Assembly: GCA_965217135.1 (NCBI GenBank)
Contig: OZ244249.1
Coordinates: forward strand, 1,984,001 to 2,048,000
DNA from: HXMU1420-2 sp017643305
GTDB taxonomy: Bacteria; Pseudomonadota; Alphaproteobacteria; Rhodobacterales; Rhodobacteraceae
Direction of reading: 5' to 3'
DNA length: 64,000 nucleotides
A program made the translations under genes and the position numbers. Positions 15,870-24,082 of the stretch are shown piece after piece. How positions within the stretch are numbered: the first letter of the stretch is position 1; the number at the start of each line of letters is the position of its first letter. The notes under the pieces are model-generated. The model was not told the DNA's origin. It saw nothing but the letters and a program-made list of their open reading frames with translations, and made no database searches.

Positions 15870-16883
15870 ATGGCGGAGACGGACTATGCGCAGGGGGCAG
15901 CCCCTGTGCCGGAACGGGCAAACATTTCGACACTGGTAAATGTAGCGGGCGCGGTGATGTCGATGGCGCTGATGGCCGGTGTCGGGGTCTGGGGATACAA
16001 ACTGTTGTTGCGGGATGTGACCGGTGTGCCGGTTGTGCGGGCGGTCGAAGGCCCGATGCGCATCGCTCCGGACGATCCCGGCGGCCGCCCTGCAGACCAC
16101 CAGGGACTGGCGGTAAACGATGTCGCCGCGCAGGGCAGCGCGGCAGCCCCGGCCGACCGTCTGGTTTTGGCGCCGCAACCCGTGCGGTTGATGGACGAAG
16201 ACCAGCCGCAAACCGGGCAAGCCCCTACAGAACCCACCGTGATTGCAACAAGCCTGCCAGCGCCCAGCCAAACGCCGGTCCAGCCGTCCGACAGCGTGAC
16301 GGCGCTGGTCGATCAGCTGACGCGGGGGGTGGAGCCATTGCTGCCGTCCGCCGATAAAAATGAGGAAGAGGTGGTGGCGCGGTTGGAAACCCCGACCGCA
16401 CCGCCGCCGCCCACGCTGACCGAAGATACCGCGTCAAACGAACCTGAAGACGATCCGGCCACGCCGGAATCGGAACCGGAAACCATGGAAGTGGCCGCGC
16501 TGACAGGGCCGGGGCTGGCCCGATCGCTGCGCCCTAAGTCCCGGCCTGCGCAAGATGGGATCGACCCGGTTAAGGCCGTTTTGACCGATCCGGCCACTGG
16601 TTTGGTGGACTTGGATCCCGATACGCTGCCCGCGGGTACGCGGCTGGCGCAACTTGGCGCGTATGACAGCGCCGATGTCGCCCGCAGCGAATGGGATCGG
16701 CTGAATGGCCGTTTCGCAGATTACATGGAAGGCAAACGCCGCGTAATTCAGGAAGCGTCCCGGGGCGGGCGTACGTTCTACCGCCTGCGCGCCATGGGCT
16801 TTGAAGACCTCAGCGATGCACGCCGGTTCTGTGCCGTACTGCTGGCCGACAACGCCGACTGCATCCCGGTGACCACACGGTGA
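15870..16883 (+). CDS. SPOR domain-containing membrane protein
   Basis: This 337-residue protein has a short cytoplasmic N-terminus, one transmembrane helix (about residues 21-48, VAGAVMSMALMAGVGVWGY), a long Pro/Glu-rich periplasmic linker, and a C-terminal SPOR domain of about 80 residues (GTRLAQLGAYDSADVARSEW ... RLRAMGFEDLSDARRFC). SPOR domains bind denuded peptidoglycan at the division septum, so the protein probably acts at the divisome. Its stop overlaps the nagZ GTG by 4 bp, linking it with cell-wall recycling. Confidence 0.88.
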   Translation: MAETDYAQGAAPVPERANISTLVNVAGAVMSMALMAGVGVWGYKLLLRDVTGVPVVRAVEGPMRIAPDDPGGRPADHQGLAVNDVAAQGSAAAPADRLVLAPQPVRLMDEDQPQTGQAPTEPTVIATSLPAPSQTPVQPSDSVTALVDQLTRGVEPLLPSADKNEEEVVARLETPTAPPPPTLTEDTASNEPEDDPATPESEPETMEVAALTGPGLARSLRPKSRPAQDGIDPVKAVLTDPATGLVDLDPDTLPAGTRLAQLGAYDSADVARSEWDRLNGRFADYMEGKRRVIQEASRGGRTFYRLRAMGFEDLSDARRFCAVLLADNADCIPVTTR

Positions 16884-17884
16884 ATTTCGGGGCGTCGATC
16901 CTCGATGCCGAAGGGCTACGCCTGACACGCGAGGAAACTGCGCTGTTCCGGGAAACCGACCCGTTCGGGTTCATCCTCTTTGCCCGTAACATCGAAAACG
17001 CTGACCAGGTGCGCGCGCTATGCGGGGATTTCCGCGATGCCGTGGGTCGCGAGGCGCCAATCCTGATTGACCAGGAAGGTGGGCGCGTGCAGCGGATCTG
17101 GGCCCCGATGGCCCGCAACTGGACCCCACCGCTGGATTTTGTCGCCACTGCGGGGGAGCATGCAGAACGGGCGATGTACCTACGGTATCGCCTGATTGCA
17201 CTGGAATTGCACGGGTTAGGGATTGATACCAATTGCGCCCCGTGCGGCGATCTCGCCCGGACCGACACCCATAGCTTTCTTAAGAACCGCTGCTATGCCT
17301 CTGAGCCTGATAAGGTTTCCTCCTTTGCAATGGCAGTTGCGCGGGGGCTTTTGGACGGTGGTGTGCTGCCGGTGATAAAGCATATGCCAGGCCATGGACG
17401 GGCCCAGCTGGACACGCATTTCGATTTGCCACAAGTCGAACTGACGCTGGCAGAACTGGAGGCCAGTGACTTTGCCGCCTTCCGCCCACTGGCTGACCTT
17501 CCCATGGGCATGACTGGCCACGTGGTGTTTTCCGCCCTGACCGACAAGGCCGCCACCGTGTCGTCCGAGGCGATTGCGGTGATCCGCAACCAGATCGGGT
17601 TTGGTGGATTGTTGATGACAGATGACATCTCCATGCAGGCGCTGAAGGGCGAACCGCAGGATCGGGCCCGCGCCGCGCTGGATGCTGGCTGCGATGTAGC
17701 ACTGTTCTGCAATGCCCCGCTTGACCAACGCCGCACAGTCGCAGAAACGGCGGGTCGCATGACCGATGCGGCGCACACACGGGCTCAGGCGGCGCTGGCT
17801 GCCCGCCACGCCCCGCTTGACTTTGACGTGCAATCCGCCGAAGCCGAACTGGATAGGCTGTTGGGCGGACGGGCGTATGTCTGA
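16880..17884 (+). CDS. nagZ: Beta-N-acetylhexosaminidase
   Basis: This 334-residue glycoside hydrolase family 3 enzyme contains the NagZ signature KHMPGHGRAQLDTHFDLP (the His-Asp pair of the mobile catalytic loop), LIDQEGGRVQR and the nucleophile segment LLMTDDISMQAL. It removes N-acetylglucosamine from anhydromuropeptides in the cytoplasm during peptidoglycan recycling. It starts at a GTG overlapping the SPOR stop and overlaps scpA by 8 bp. anmK at 33079 belongs to the same recycling pathway. Confidence 0.94.
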   Translation: MNFGASILDAEGLRLTREETALFRETDPFGFILFARNIENADQVRALCGDFRDAVGREAPILIDQEGGRVQRIWAPMARNWTPPLDFVATAGEHAERAMYLRYRLIALELHGLGIDTNCAPCGDLARTDTHSFLKNRCYASEPDKVSSFAMAVARGLLDGGVLPVIKHMPGHGRAQLDTHFDLPQVELTLAELEASDFAAFRPLADLPMGMTGHVVFSALTDKAATVSSEAIAVIRNQIGFGGLLMTDDISMQALKGEPQDRARAALDAGCDVALFCNAPLDQRRTVAETAGRMTDAAHTRAQAALAARHAPLDFDVQSAEAELDRLLGGRAYV

Positions 17885-18668
17885 ACAGGAATTCAGCGAA
17901 GACGAACTGTCGGTCAGCGAACGCGTCGCGGCCGAGGCATTGATTGTGGATGTGGACGGGTACGAAGGCCCGCTCGACATCCTGCTGACGCTGGCCCGCA
18001 CGCAGAAAGTCGATTTGCGCAAGATCTCGGTTCTGGCGCTGGCCAAGCAGTACCTGGGCTTTGTCGAAAAAGCACGCAAGCTGCGCATCGAACTGGCTGC
18101 CGATTACCTTGTCATGGCCGCCTGGCTGGCGTTTCTGAAATCCCGTTTGTTGCTACCACCTGATCCCGAAGATGAAGGACCAACAGGTGAAGAACTGGCC
18201 GCGCATCTGGCCTTCCAGCTGGAACGCTTGCAGGCCATGCGGACTGCGTCGGCCCGGCTGATGGGACGTGACCGGCTGGGGCGCGATTTCTTCGCGCGCG
18301 GGCAGGGGGAGGATGTGACCCGCATCCGCACTGTCCGTTATACCGCCACTCTGCTGGACCTTATGCAGGGCTATGCGCGCGTGCGCACCAAGGATGAATT
18401 CCGCCCCTTTGTAATGGACCGTGATAGCATCTTTACGATGGAGCAGGCCTTGGACCGGCTGCGTGGGCTGATCGGTTTTGCCGGGTCCTGGGCGGATATG
18501 TCCAGCTACCTGCCTGAAGGCTGGGAAACTGACCCGAAACGCCGCCGGTCGGCCACCGCGGCCACACTGGCAGCGGCCTTGCAACTGGTGAAGGAAGGCG
18601 TCATGGACATCCGCCAGACCGAAACCTTTGCCCCGATCGAACTGCGAAGGAAGGAGGACAGGTCATGA
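17877..18668 (+). CDS. scpA: Segregation and condensation protein A
   Basis: The start at 17877 gives MSEQEFSEDEL followed by the ScpA/kleisin core VDGYEGPLDILLTLARTQKVDL, which is diagnostic, for 263 residues. The frame is open further upstream, but that part lies inside nagZ. ScpA is the kleisin that bridges SMC heads and, with ScpB, forms the condensin complex for chromosome segregation. It overlaps nagZ by 8 bp and scpB by 4 bp, so the genes are co-translated. Confidence 0.94.
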   Translation: MSEQEFSEDELSVSERVAAEALIVDVDGYEGPLDILLTLARTQKVDLRKISVLALAKQYLGFVEKARKLRIELAADYLVMAAWLAFLKSRLLLPPDPEDEGPTGEELAAHLAFQLERLQAMRTASARLMGRDRLGRDFFARGQGEDVTRIRTVRYTATLLDLMQGYARVRTKDEFRPFVMDRDSIFTMEQALDRLRGLIGFAGSWADMSSYLPEGWETDPKRRRSATAATLAAALQLVKEGVMDIRQTETFAPIELRRKEDRS

Positions 18669-19318
18669 CCGACAGCGACGAAACTGAAAGCCTGTTCGAA
18701 GCCCCACCTATGGCGGAACAGGAACGCATGGTCGAAGCGGTACTGTTTGCCAGTCCCGAACCTGTTACAGTGCGCGACCTGATAGCGCGCATGCCCCATG
18801 GCTGCGAACCCGAAGATGCGCTGACCCATCTGCGCAAACGCTATGAAGGCCGTGGCGTACGGGTGGTCAAGATCGGCGATGCCTGGGCGATGCGCACGGC
18901 GCCGGACCTGGGCTTTCTTATGCAAAAGGAAACGGTGGAGACCCGCAAACTGAGCCGCGCGGCCATCGAAACGCTGGCGATCATTGCCTATCACCAGCCG
19001 GTCACGCGGGCTGAGATCGAAGAAATTCGCGGCGTGTCCGTTTCGCGCGGGACCATCGACCAGTTGCTGGAAATGGAATGGATCCGCTTTGGCCGCCGTA
19101 AGATGACACCGGGCCGCCCGGTGACCTTTGTGGTGACACCTGAGTTTCTGGACCATTTCGGGCTGGAAAGCGCGCGCGATCTGCCGGGGTTGAAGGAACT
19201 GCGCGCTGCTGGTCTTCTGGAAAACCGCCCACCGCCGGGGGTGGATGCCGGGAACGAGGATGGGGAGAGTGAAGACGCTCAGTCTGAGCTGTTTGAAGAC
19301 CCCGACGCCGAGGCGTAA
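18665..19318 (+). CDS. scpB: Segregation and condensation protein B
   Basis: This 217-residue protein has two winged-helix domains. The ScpB hallmark segment reads LSRAAIETLAIIAYHQPVTR followed by EIEEIRGVSVSRGTIDQLLE. It pairs with ScpA as the condensin accessory subunit. The ATG overlaps the scpA stop. Its last 40 bp overlap the 3' end of the convergent acyltransferase gene. The tail is acidic (GNEDGESEDAQSELFEDPDAEA read in parts). Confidence 0.94.
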   Translation: MTDSDETESLFEAPPMAEQERMVEAVLFASPEPVTVRDLIARMPHGCEPEDALTHLRKRYEGRGVRVVKIGDAWAMRTAPDLGFLMQKETVETRKLSRAAIETLAIIAYHQPVTRAEIEEIRGVSVSRGTIDQLLEMEWIRFGRRKMTPGRPVTFVVTPEFLDHFGLESARDLPGLKELRAAGLLENRPPPGVDAGNEDGESEDAQSELFEDPDAEA

Positions 19319-20253
19319 AGCCCCGGAAACAGCTCTTCGGCCTCGGTTTTCAATGTCTTGCGGGGCGTACCGGGCGGCTGGATGGTTCCATAGGCCACAT
19401 CATAGCTGCCGCCAAGCTTGGACATAAACTCCTGGAAATATCGCAGCGACCCGATCATTGCGCCAAAATGGGCGTTGCCTCCCGACAGAACCCGCGCCGT
19501 CCCGCGGATGCGGTAATAGGCACTGGAATTGCGGACATTTAACGCGCCGGGCACCGCCGGCGCGTTTGCGGCGCGCGACAGCTCTGTCGGGCCACCGCGC
19601 CAGGGTGGTTCGACCAGCAGGCCTTCATGCTGGTCGGCCACCCGGCCTGAACCGAAAATGAGCACCGCACCCTGCGCCTCCAGATGATCCAAAATGGCGC
19701 GGCGCGTGCTATGGGCGCTCTCGGCGCGGTTTTCTTTGCTGATCTTGACCGGGATGATCATGTCTGCGTCTAAGAACCGTTCGGTTTCTGCATTTGCCAC
19801 GACGCGCAGATCAGGGCGTTTGCTGCGCAGGATCTGCATATGCGTGCAGAACTCGAACAGGCCGGTGGGATGGGTGGCGGCGATCAGCACCGGGCCATTG
19901 TCCGGTACTGTGTCCAGCCCTTGAGCCCGAAACTGCGTGCCGCCGTTCAGCGACTTCATTTTGTCCAGCAGGGCCGTGCCTTGCAGCCCTGCGATTTCAC
20001 CAAGCAAGTCTTCGCTCTGCCGCAGGGCAAAAAATGGCTGTCCGGTGAACAGACGGCTCAGCCAATCGCCTGCGGACAATCCCGCGCGTATGGTGGCCAA
20101 AGCCAGCCGTCCACGACCGCGCAAATGCAGCCTTTCGCGCAAAATCTCATCAAGCGGGCGTTCAGAATGTATTCGGGATGTAATGCGGCTGTCTCCCAGT
20201 CTTCGCGGGGCGGCCTGCGGGTTGGTTTCGCCCCGATTTTGCCCTATTTTCAT
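19279..20253 (-). CDS. Lysophospholipid acyltransferase-family protein with atypical catalytic motif
   Basis: This 324-residue protein has the PlsC-like order of a substrate segment (GPVLIAATHPTGLFE), a later FPEG-like region (VLIFGSGRVAD) and a distal Pro-rich block. The block-I motif is HPTGLFE rather than the canonical HxxxxD: the His is present but the acid is Glu, one residue further on. Block III reads FGSGR in place of FPEGT. I infer an acyltransferase-fold protein whose chemistry may differ. The start at 20253 (MKIGQNRGE) is preferred over 20301. Its 3' end overlaps scpB by 40 bp in convergent orientation. Confidence 0.7.
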   Translation of the reverse strand: MKIGQNRGETNPQAAPRRLGDSRITSRIHSERPLDEILRERLHLRGRGRLALATIRAGLSAGDWLSRLFTGQPFFALRQSEDLLGEIAGLQGTALLDKMKSLNGGTQFRAQGLDTVPDNGPVLIAATHPTGLFEFCTHMQILRSKRPDLRVVANAETERFLDADMIIPVKISKENRAESAHSTRRAILDHLEAQGAVLIFGSGRVADQHEGLLVEPPWRGGPTELSRAANAPAVPGALNVRNSSAYYRIRGTARVLSGGNAHFGAMIGSLRYFQEFMSKLGGSYDVAYGTIQPPGTPRKTLKTEAEELFPGLYASASGSSNSSD

Positions 20254-20290
20254 GGTAATACCGCATAGAGCAGAAAAAAAGGGGGCCGAA

Positions 20291-20560
20291 ATGGGGGCCA
20301 ATCAGATTACAAACATGGTGATGCGGATCTTCATGCGCAAAATCATCTCCAAGGGCATCGAAATGAGCTTTAATGCGGTGTCAAAACAGAGCGGCCAGCG
20401 CGGCAACATCGGAGCGTCTGCGCCCGATGGTCAGGCTGCACAGAAACGCGAGATGACACCCGAGGAAAAGCAACGCCAGAAGGAGGCGCGCAAAGCCCGC
20501 CGGGCCGCACATCAGGCACGCAAGGCGATGAAAGTCACTCGCCGTGTTGGGCGGATGTGA
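20291..20560 (+). CDS. Small basic conserved protein, unknown function
   Basis: From the ATG at 20291 the frame encodes 89 residues: an N-terminal amphipathic helix (NMVMRIFMRKIISKGIEMSF), a Gly/Ala/Gln-rich middle, and a strongly basic alanine-rich helix of KEARKARRAAHQARKAMK type ending RVGRM. I recall similar short proteins in other Rhodobacteraceae but know no function. The longer open frame back to 19937 is antisense to the acyltransferase and is not coding. It could bind nucleic acid or acidic membrane surfaces. It is divergent from the acyltransferase with only a 37-bp gap. Confidence 0.6.
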   Translation: MGANQITNMVMRIFMRKIISKGIEMSFNAVSKQSGQRGNIGASAPDGQAAQKREMTPEEKQRQKEARKARRAAHQARKAMKVTRRVGRM

Positions 20561-20628
20561 GAATAATCCTGTAGATTATTGAATTTGAACAAAATAGTGC
20601 GCCGATCATCTGTACGGCGCGCTGTGGT

Positions 20629-22488
20629 TCAATAGTAGTCGGACACATCGGCATAGTTCACGCTTGCCATTCCAACATTGGGCATTTCCCGGCCCATGAT
20701 CAGGTAGGCTTCTCCGGCATCATCACGCCCGTTCGGGTCTGCTTCGGGTGCGCCAACCAGAATATCGTCCAGACCATCGCCGTTAACGTCGCCGACACCG
20801 GCAACGGACCGGGCTGCGTGGTCACCTGTGCTGCCACCAGTAAACGCAAGACCATCGGCCGCAGCCAGCGACGCCAGGTCGTATTCCGCGTCAAACGGAT
20901 CGCCGCTGCCCCAGAAGATGTAATAGGCGCCGGAATCCGTGCCCGCCTCGTCCGACAGGAACGACCCGATGATCAGGTCGTCGAAACCGTCACCATTTAG
21001 ATCGCCTGCCGCGTCGATGGAATTGCCGCTGTGATCCCCGACGGCCGCGCCATGGAATGTGACGCCATTGGTGCCGTCGAGATCGCCCAGATCCATCAAT
21101 GCGTCAAAATTCCCTGTCTGACCAAAGATCAAATAGCTCTGCCCAGCATCCGTGCGGTCGTGGGCATCGGTGCCGGGCGCGCCCACAACGAAATCGTCGA
21201 TCCCGTCACCGTTGACATCGCCCGCCGATGTCACGAATTTTCCGGCCCTGGCGTCTGTTTCAGGGCCCACAATGAGAAACCCGTTTTCGCCATCAATGTC
21301 GTCGGCTGTCATTGACGCGGAAAAGCCTTCGGTCGTGCCATAGACCACATAGACTGCCCCGGCATCCGCGCCGTTGCCGTCCACGAAATCCGCGCCAAAG
21401 GCGACGTCGTCTATGCCGTCATTGTTGATATCGCCGATGCCGGAAACGCAAGATCCGACATTGCCGAAGTTTTCGACCCCAAAAAAAGTAAATCCGTTGG
21501 TACCGTCCAAGTCGGCCAGATCGAACGTGGCATGATAGAGCCCGTCATGGCCGAACACCACATAAGCCTCACTCGGGCCTGAGCCACCATGCTGGTTGGC
21601 TGTACGAGCGCCGATCACTAGGTCATCGATCCCATCGCCATTGATGTCTCCGGCAAAGGCAGCTGACCGCCCGCTCTGATCATTGATGTCGACCCCACCG
21701 ATGGTAAAACCATTGCGCCCATTCAGCTCGGCCAGTTCAAATTCGGACGGAAGCGTTTCGCTAGCCCGGCCAAAGACAACGTAGGTTTCACCAGCGTCGA
21801 ACTGCCCGTCCGGGTCGCCACGCCGGGCCGTAATGATGATATCGTCAAACCCGTCGCCATTCAGGTCGCCGCCGCCGGCGATCCATTTACCGCTGTTGTC
21901 CGACGAGTCGATGCCGTTCAACTTGATCCCGTTGGTGCCATCAACGCGGCCCAGGTTGAATTCCAGATCCGTTGTGCTTGCATCGCCACCTGCGCGACCA
22001 AAGATCAGGTAGGTTTCGCCGGACCCATTGCCATTGGGTTGGGCACGGTTGGCCCCGATGATATAATCGTCCAGCCCATCACCGTTAAAATCTCCGGCGG
22101 CTGCTACGAATCGTCCGGCATTGTCGCCGGCATCCGCGCCCTTAAATACGATCTGTGCCGCATCGCGGCCGTCGAAATACCGGGTCGGCAAATGCGTGGC
22201 CACTGTGATTGAAGGCATGTCGGGCTGTAGGGCAGAGCGGGCGGCGATGAAGTCCAGTACGTCCGTTACCAGATCCTGAACGGCTGTGTCATCGGCGGGC
22301 AGGGATTTGCGCTGTATTCTGGCCGTGTCATCGGTTTCGGCGGCAACGTCGGTTTCTGCGTCATCGTCTTTCGCGGAAAGAGTGACAGTCAGGTCGAGTT
22401 TTTCAAAGTTCACCTTTGTCTGGATCGGGCGCCAAAGCGTTTCGAACTGGGTATCCTCGACATCTGAATCCAGGTCCTGATGGAACAT
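20629..22488 (-). CDS. FG-GAP / integrin alpha-like beta-propeller protein
   Basis: After an acidic N-terminal region of about 120 residues, the protein contains seven FG-GAP repeats spaced about 60-65 residues apart. Each has a calcium-loop core of the form GD-[LIFV]-N-[GN]-DG-[IFL]-DD followed by a short hydrophobic strand ending in GA, GS or TA. Seven units make a complete seven-bladed propeller. The C-terminus stops soon after the last blade (VNYADVSDYY), with no RTX or sorting domain. I place the start at ATG 22488 (619 residues). A GTG at 22614 adds 42 residues with no convincing signal peptide. It is probably secreted or surface-associated by family analogy, but the export route is not visible. 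Confidence 0.82.
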   Translation of the reverse strand: MFHQDLDSDVEDTQFETLWRPIQTKVNFEKLDLTVTLSAKDDDAETDVAAETDDTARIQRKSLPADDTAVQDLVTDVLDFIAARSALQPDMPSITVATHLPTRYFDGRDAAQIVFKGADAGDNAGRFVAAAGDFNGDGLDDYIIGANRAQPNGNGSGETYLIFGRAGGDASTTDLEFNLGRVDGTNGIKLNGIDSSDNSGKWIAGGGDLNGDGFDDIIITARRGDPDGQFDAGETYVVFGRASETLPSEFELAELNGRNGFTIGGVDINDQSGRSAAFAGDINGDGIDDLVIGARTANQHGGSGPSEAYVVFGHDGLYHATFDLADLDGTNGFTFFGVENFGNVGSCVSGIGDINNDGIDDVAFGADFVDGNGADAGAVYVVYGTTEGFSASMTADDIDGENGFLIVGPETDARAGKFVTSAGDVNGDGIDDFVVGAPGTDAHDRTDAGQSYLIFGQTGNFDALMDLGDLDGTNGVTFHGAAVGDHSGNSIDAAGDLNGDGFDDLIIGSFLSDEAGTDSGAYYIFWGSGDPFDAEYDLASLAAADGLAFTGGSTGDHAARSVAGVGDVNGDGLDDILVGAPEADPNGRDDAGEAYLIMGREMPNVGMASVNYADVSDYY

Positions 22489-22808
22489 AGTGGCCGCAAT
22501 CGTCCAATTGACCTCGCAAAAAATACCAGAAGCGACCGGCAAAAGGCCGCATAAAACACGCTTATTTTGGACAAATGGGTCCTGCGAAAACACCGCAGAC
22601 CGTGATCGTGTCACACCGTTATGGTAATATCCCGCGACCGTGCCTTCTAATTAGGCTGGGTTGCTTGAGTAACCCTCAAATCGCAACAACAGCACGAGTT
22701 TGACCAAAAATTTCACGTAACAACTACAAAATTCCGAATTGATGCTATGCGAGTCGATGTATTCAGGCAAACGAAAATTTTGCCAGCTCGGCTGCGCCAC
22801 GGCGGGCT
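22489..22808. other. AT-richer intergenic region
   Basis: About 320 bp between the FG-GAP gene start and the dcd 3' end; both genes run on the minus strand. The stretch near 22640-22790 is more AT-rich than its surroundings and probably contains the FG-GAP gene promoter. If translation of that gene begins at GTG 22614, the first 126 bp are coding. I see no RNA gene and no strong terminator for dcd-strand transcription. Confidence 0.45.
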
Positions 22809-23888
22809 TTATCTCAGAGTGCGAAAATGTTTGCTGAGCTTGAGCCCCTGGCCCTGGTAATTGGAGGCGAGCTCTGCACCGTAGAGCACTTGCGGCAGCT
22901 CGGCCATCTGTTCATAGACAAGCCGCCCGACGATCTGGCCGTGCTCCAGAACAAACGGCGCTTCGTGGCACCGCACTTCCAGCACACCGCGTGACCCTGC
23001 TCCGCCCGCGCCCGCATGGCCAAACCCAGGGTCGAAGAATCCGGCATAATGCACCCGGAATTCGCCCACCATGGCCAGATAAGGGGCCATTTCGGCGGCA
23101 TAAGCGGGTGGTATATGCACCGCTTCGCGGCTGACAAGAATATAGAACGCACCGGGATCAAGTATAATTCGACCCGTTTCGCTGCGTACGTCTTCCCAGA
23201 ATTCGGACGGGTCGTATTTCCCGATCCGGTCCAGATCGATCACGCCGGTATGGGGTTTGGCCCGGTATCCGACCAGATCGGTATCAGGCAGCCGGAGATC
23301 CACGGAAAAGCCCAGTCCGTCCTTAATGACGCACGCGCCATCTACCAGAGGGGTCTCTTTGTGTAAGGCGCGCAGGGCATCATCGCTCAGAACCGACTGG
23401 CCTTCCCGGAAGCGGATCTGGTTTAGCCGCATCCCAGGGCGCACGAGTACGGAAAAGGAACGCGGGCAAATCTCGGCATACAACGGCCCGGTGTAGCCCG
23501 CCGGGACACGGTCAAATTCGGTCCCGCCGTCGATGATAACACGGGTCAGCAGGTCCAACCGCCCTGTGGAGCTTTTGGCGTTTGCCGCCGCCGAAATTGC
23601 GCCGGGCAGATCCAGCGCTTCCTGCAGCGGGACAAGGTAAACACAGCCCTTTTCCAGAACGGCACCATCGCTCAGGTCGATGCGGTGCATCTCGAACGTA
23701 TCCAGCCGATCGCGCACGGTTTGTCCATGTCCAGCCAGAAAGGACGCGCGCACGCGGTAGGCGACGGTGCCCAGCCGCAAATCCAGGCTGGCAGGTTGGA
23801 TCTGGCCGTCAATTGGCGGTGCATCGCACCGAATTTGACCCTGTGCGAGCATTTCCTTGATCTGTCGGTCAGAACGAACGCCGATCAT
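22809..23888 (-). CDS. dcd: 2'-deoxycytidine 5'-triphosphate deaminase, long form
   Basis: The N-terminal half carries the dUTPase/Dcd trimer signature: RSDRQIKEML, IQPASLDLRLG, then AKSSTGRLDLLTRVIIDGGTE split over residues 105-130, and CPRSFSVLVRPGMRLNQIRF. At 359 residues it is about twice the length of E. coli Dcd, because a second dUTPase-like domain follows; this duplicated form is known in alphaproteobacteria. It converts dCTP to dUTP for dTMP synthesis. The ATG at 23888 (AAGGGT upstream) is preferred over the GTG at 23894. It lies just downstream of tRNA-Pro on the same strand. Confidence 0.9.
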   Translation of the reverse strand: MIGVRSDRQIKEMLAQGQIRCDAPPIDGQIQPASLDLRLGTVAYRVRASFLAGHGQTVRDRLDTFEMHRIDLSDGAVLEKGCVYLVPLQEALDLPGAISAAANAKSSTGRLDLLTRVIIDGGTEFDRVPAGYTGPLYAEICPRSFSVLVRPGMRLNQIRFREGQSVLSDDALRALHKETPLVDGACVIKDGLGFSVDLRLPDTDLVGYRAKPHTGVIDLDRIGKYDPSEFWEDVRSETGRIILDPGAFYILVSREAVHIPPAYAAEMAPYLAMVGEFRVHYAGFFDPGFGHAGAGGAGSRGVLEVRCHEAPFVLEHGQIVGRLVYEQMAELPQVLYGAELASNYQGQGLKLSKHFRTLR

Positions 23889-23916
23889 GGTCACCCTTTT
23901 CAGAACGGGGAGAATT

Positions 23917-23993
23917 TGGTCGGGCTAGCAGGACTCGAACCTGCGACCTTCCGTCCCCCAGACGGACGCGCTACCAGGCTGCGCCATAGCCCG
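23917..23993 (-). tRNA. tRNA-Pro (anticodon GGG)
   Basis: The minus strand folds into a complete cloverleaf. The acceptor stem is CGGGCTA/TAGCCCG, followed by a D-arm with GGTAGCGC, anticodon stem TCCGT/ACGGA with loop CTGGGGG (anticodon GGG), the variable AGGTC, and T-arm GCAGG-TTCGAGT-CCTGC. The CCA end is encoded (ACCA). The first base pair C1-G72 is typical of bacterial tRNA-Pro. It sits between merR and dcd. Confidence 0.97.
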
Positions 23994-24082
23994 AACCCAG
24001 CGAGATCGAACCGGCCCCGCGATGGACAGTCTTCATAGCGGTTTTGACACCGGGGGCAAGAGGGAATCGGGCGCACGCGGGC

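Noticed and set aside
20314..20560. Longer version of the small basic protein from 19937
   Set aside because: The upstream part is antisense to the acyltransferase; the ATG at 20291 gives the conserved-looking N-terminus.
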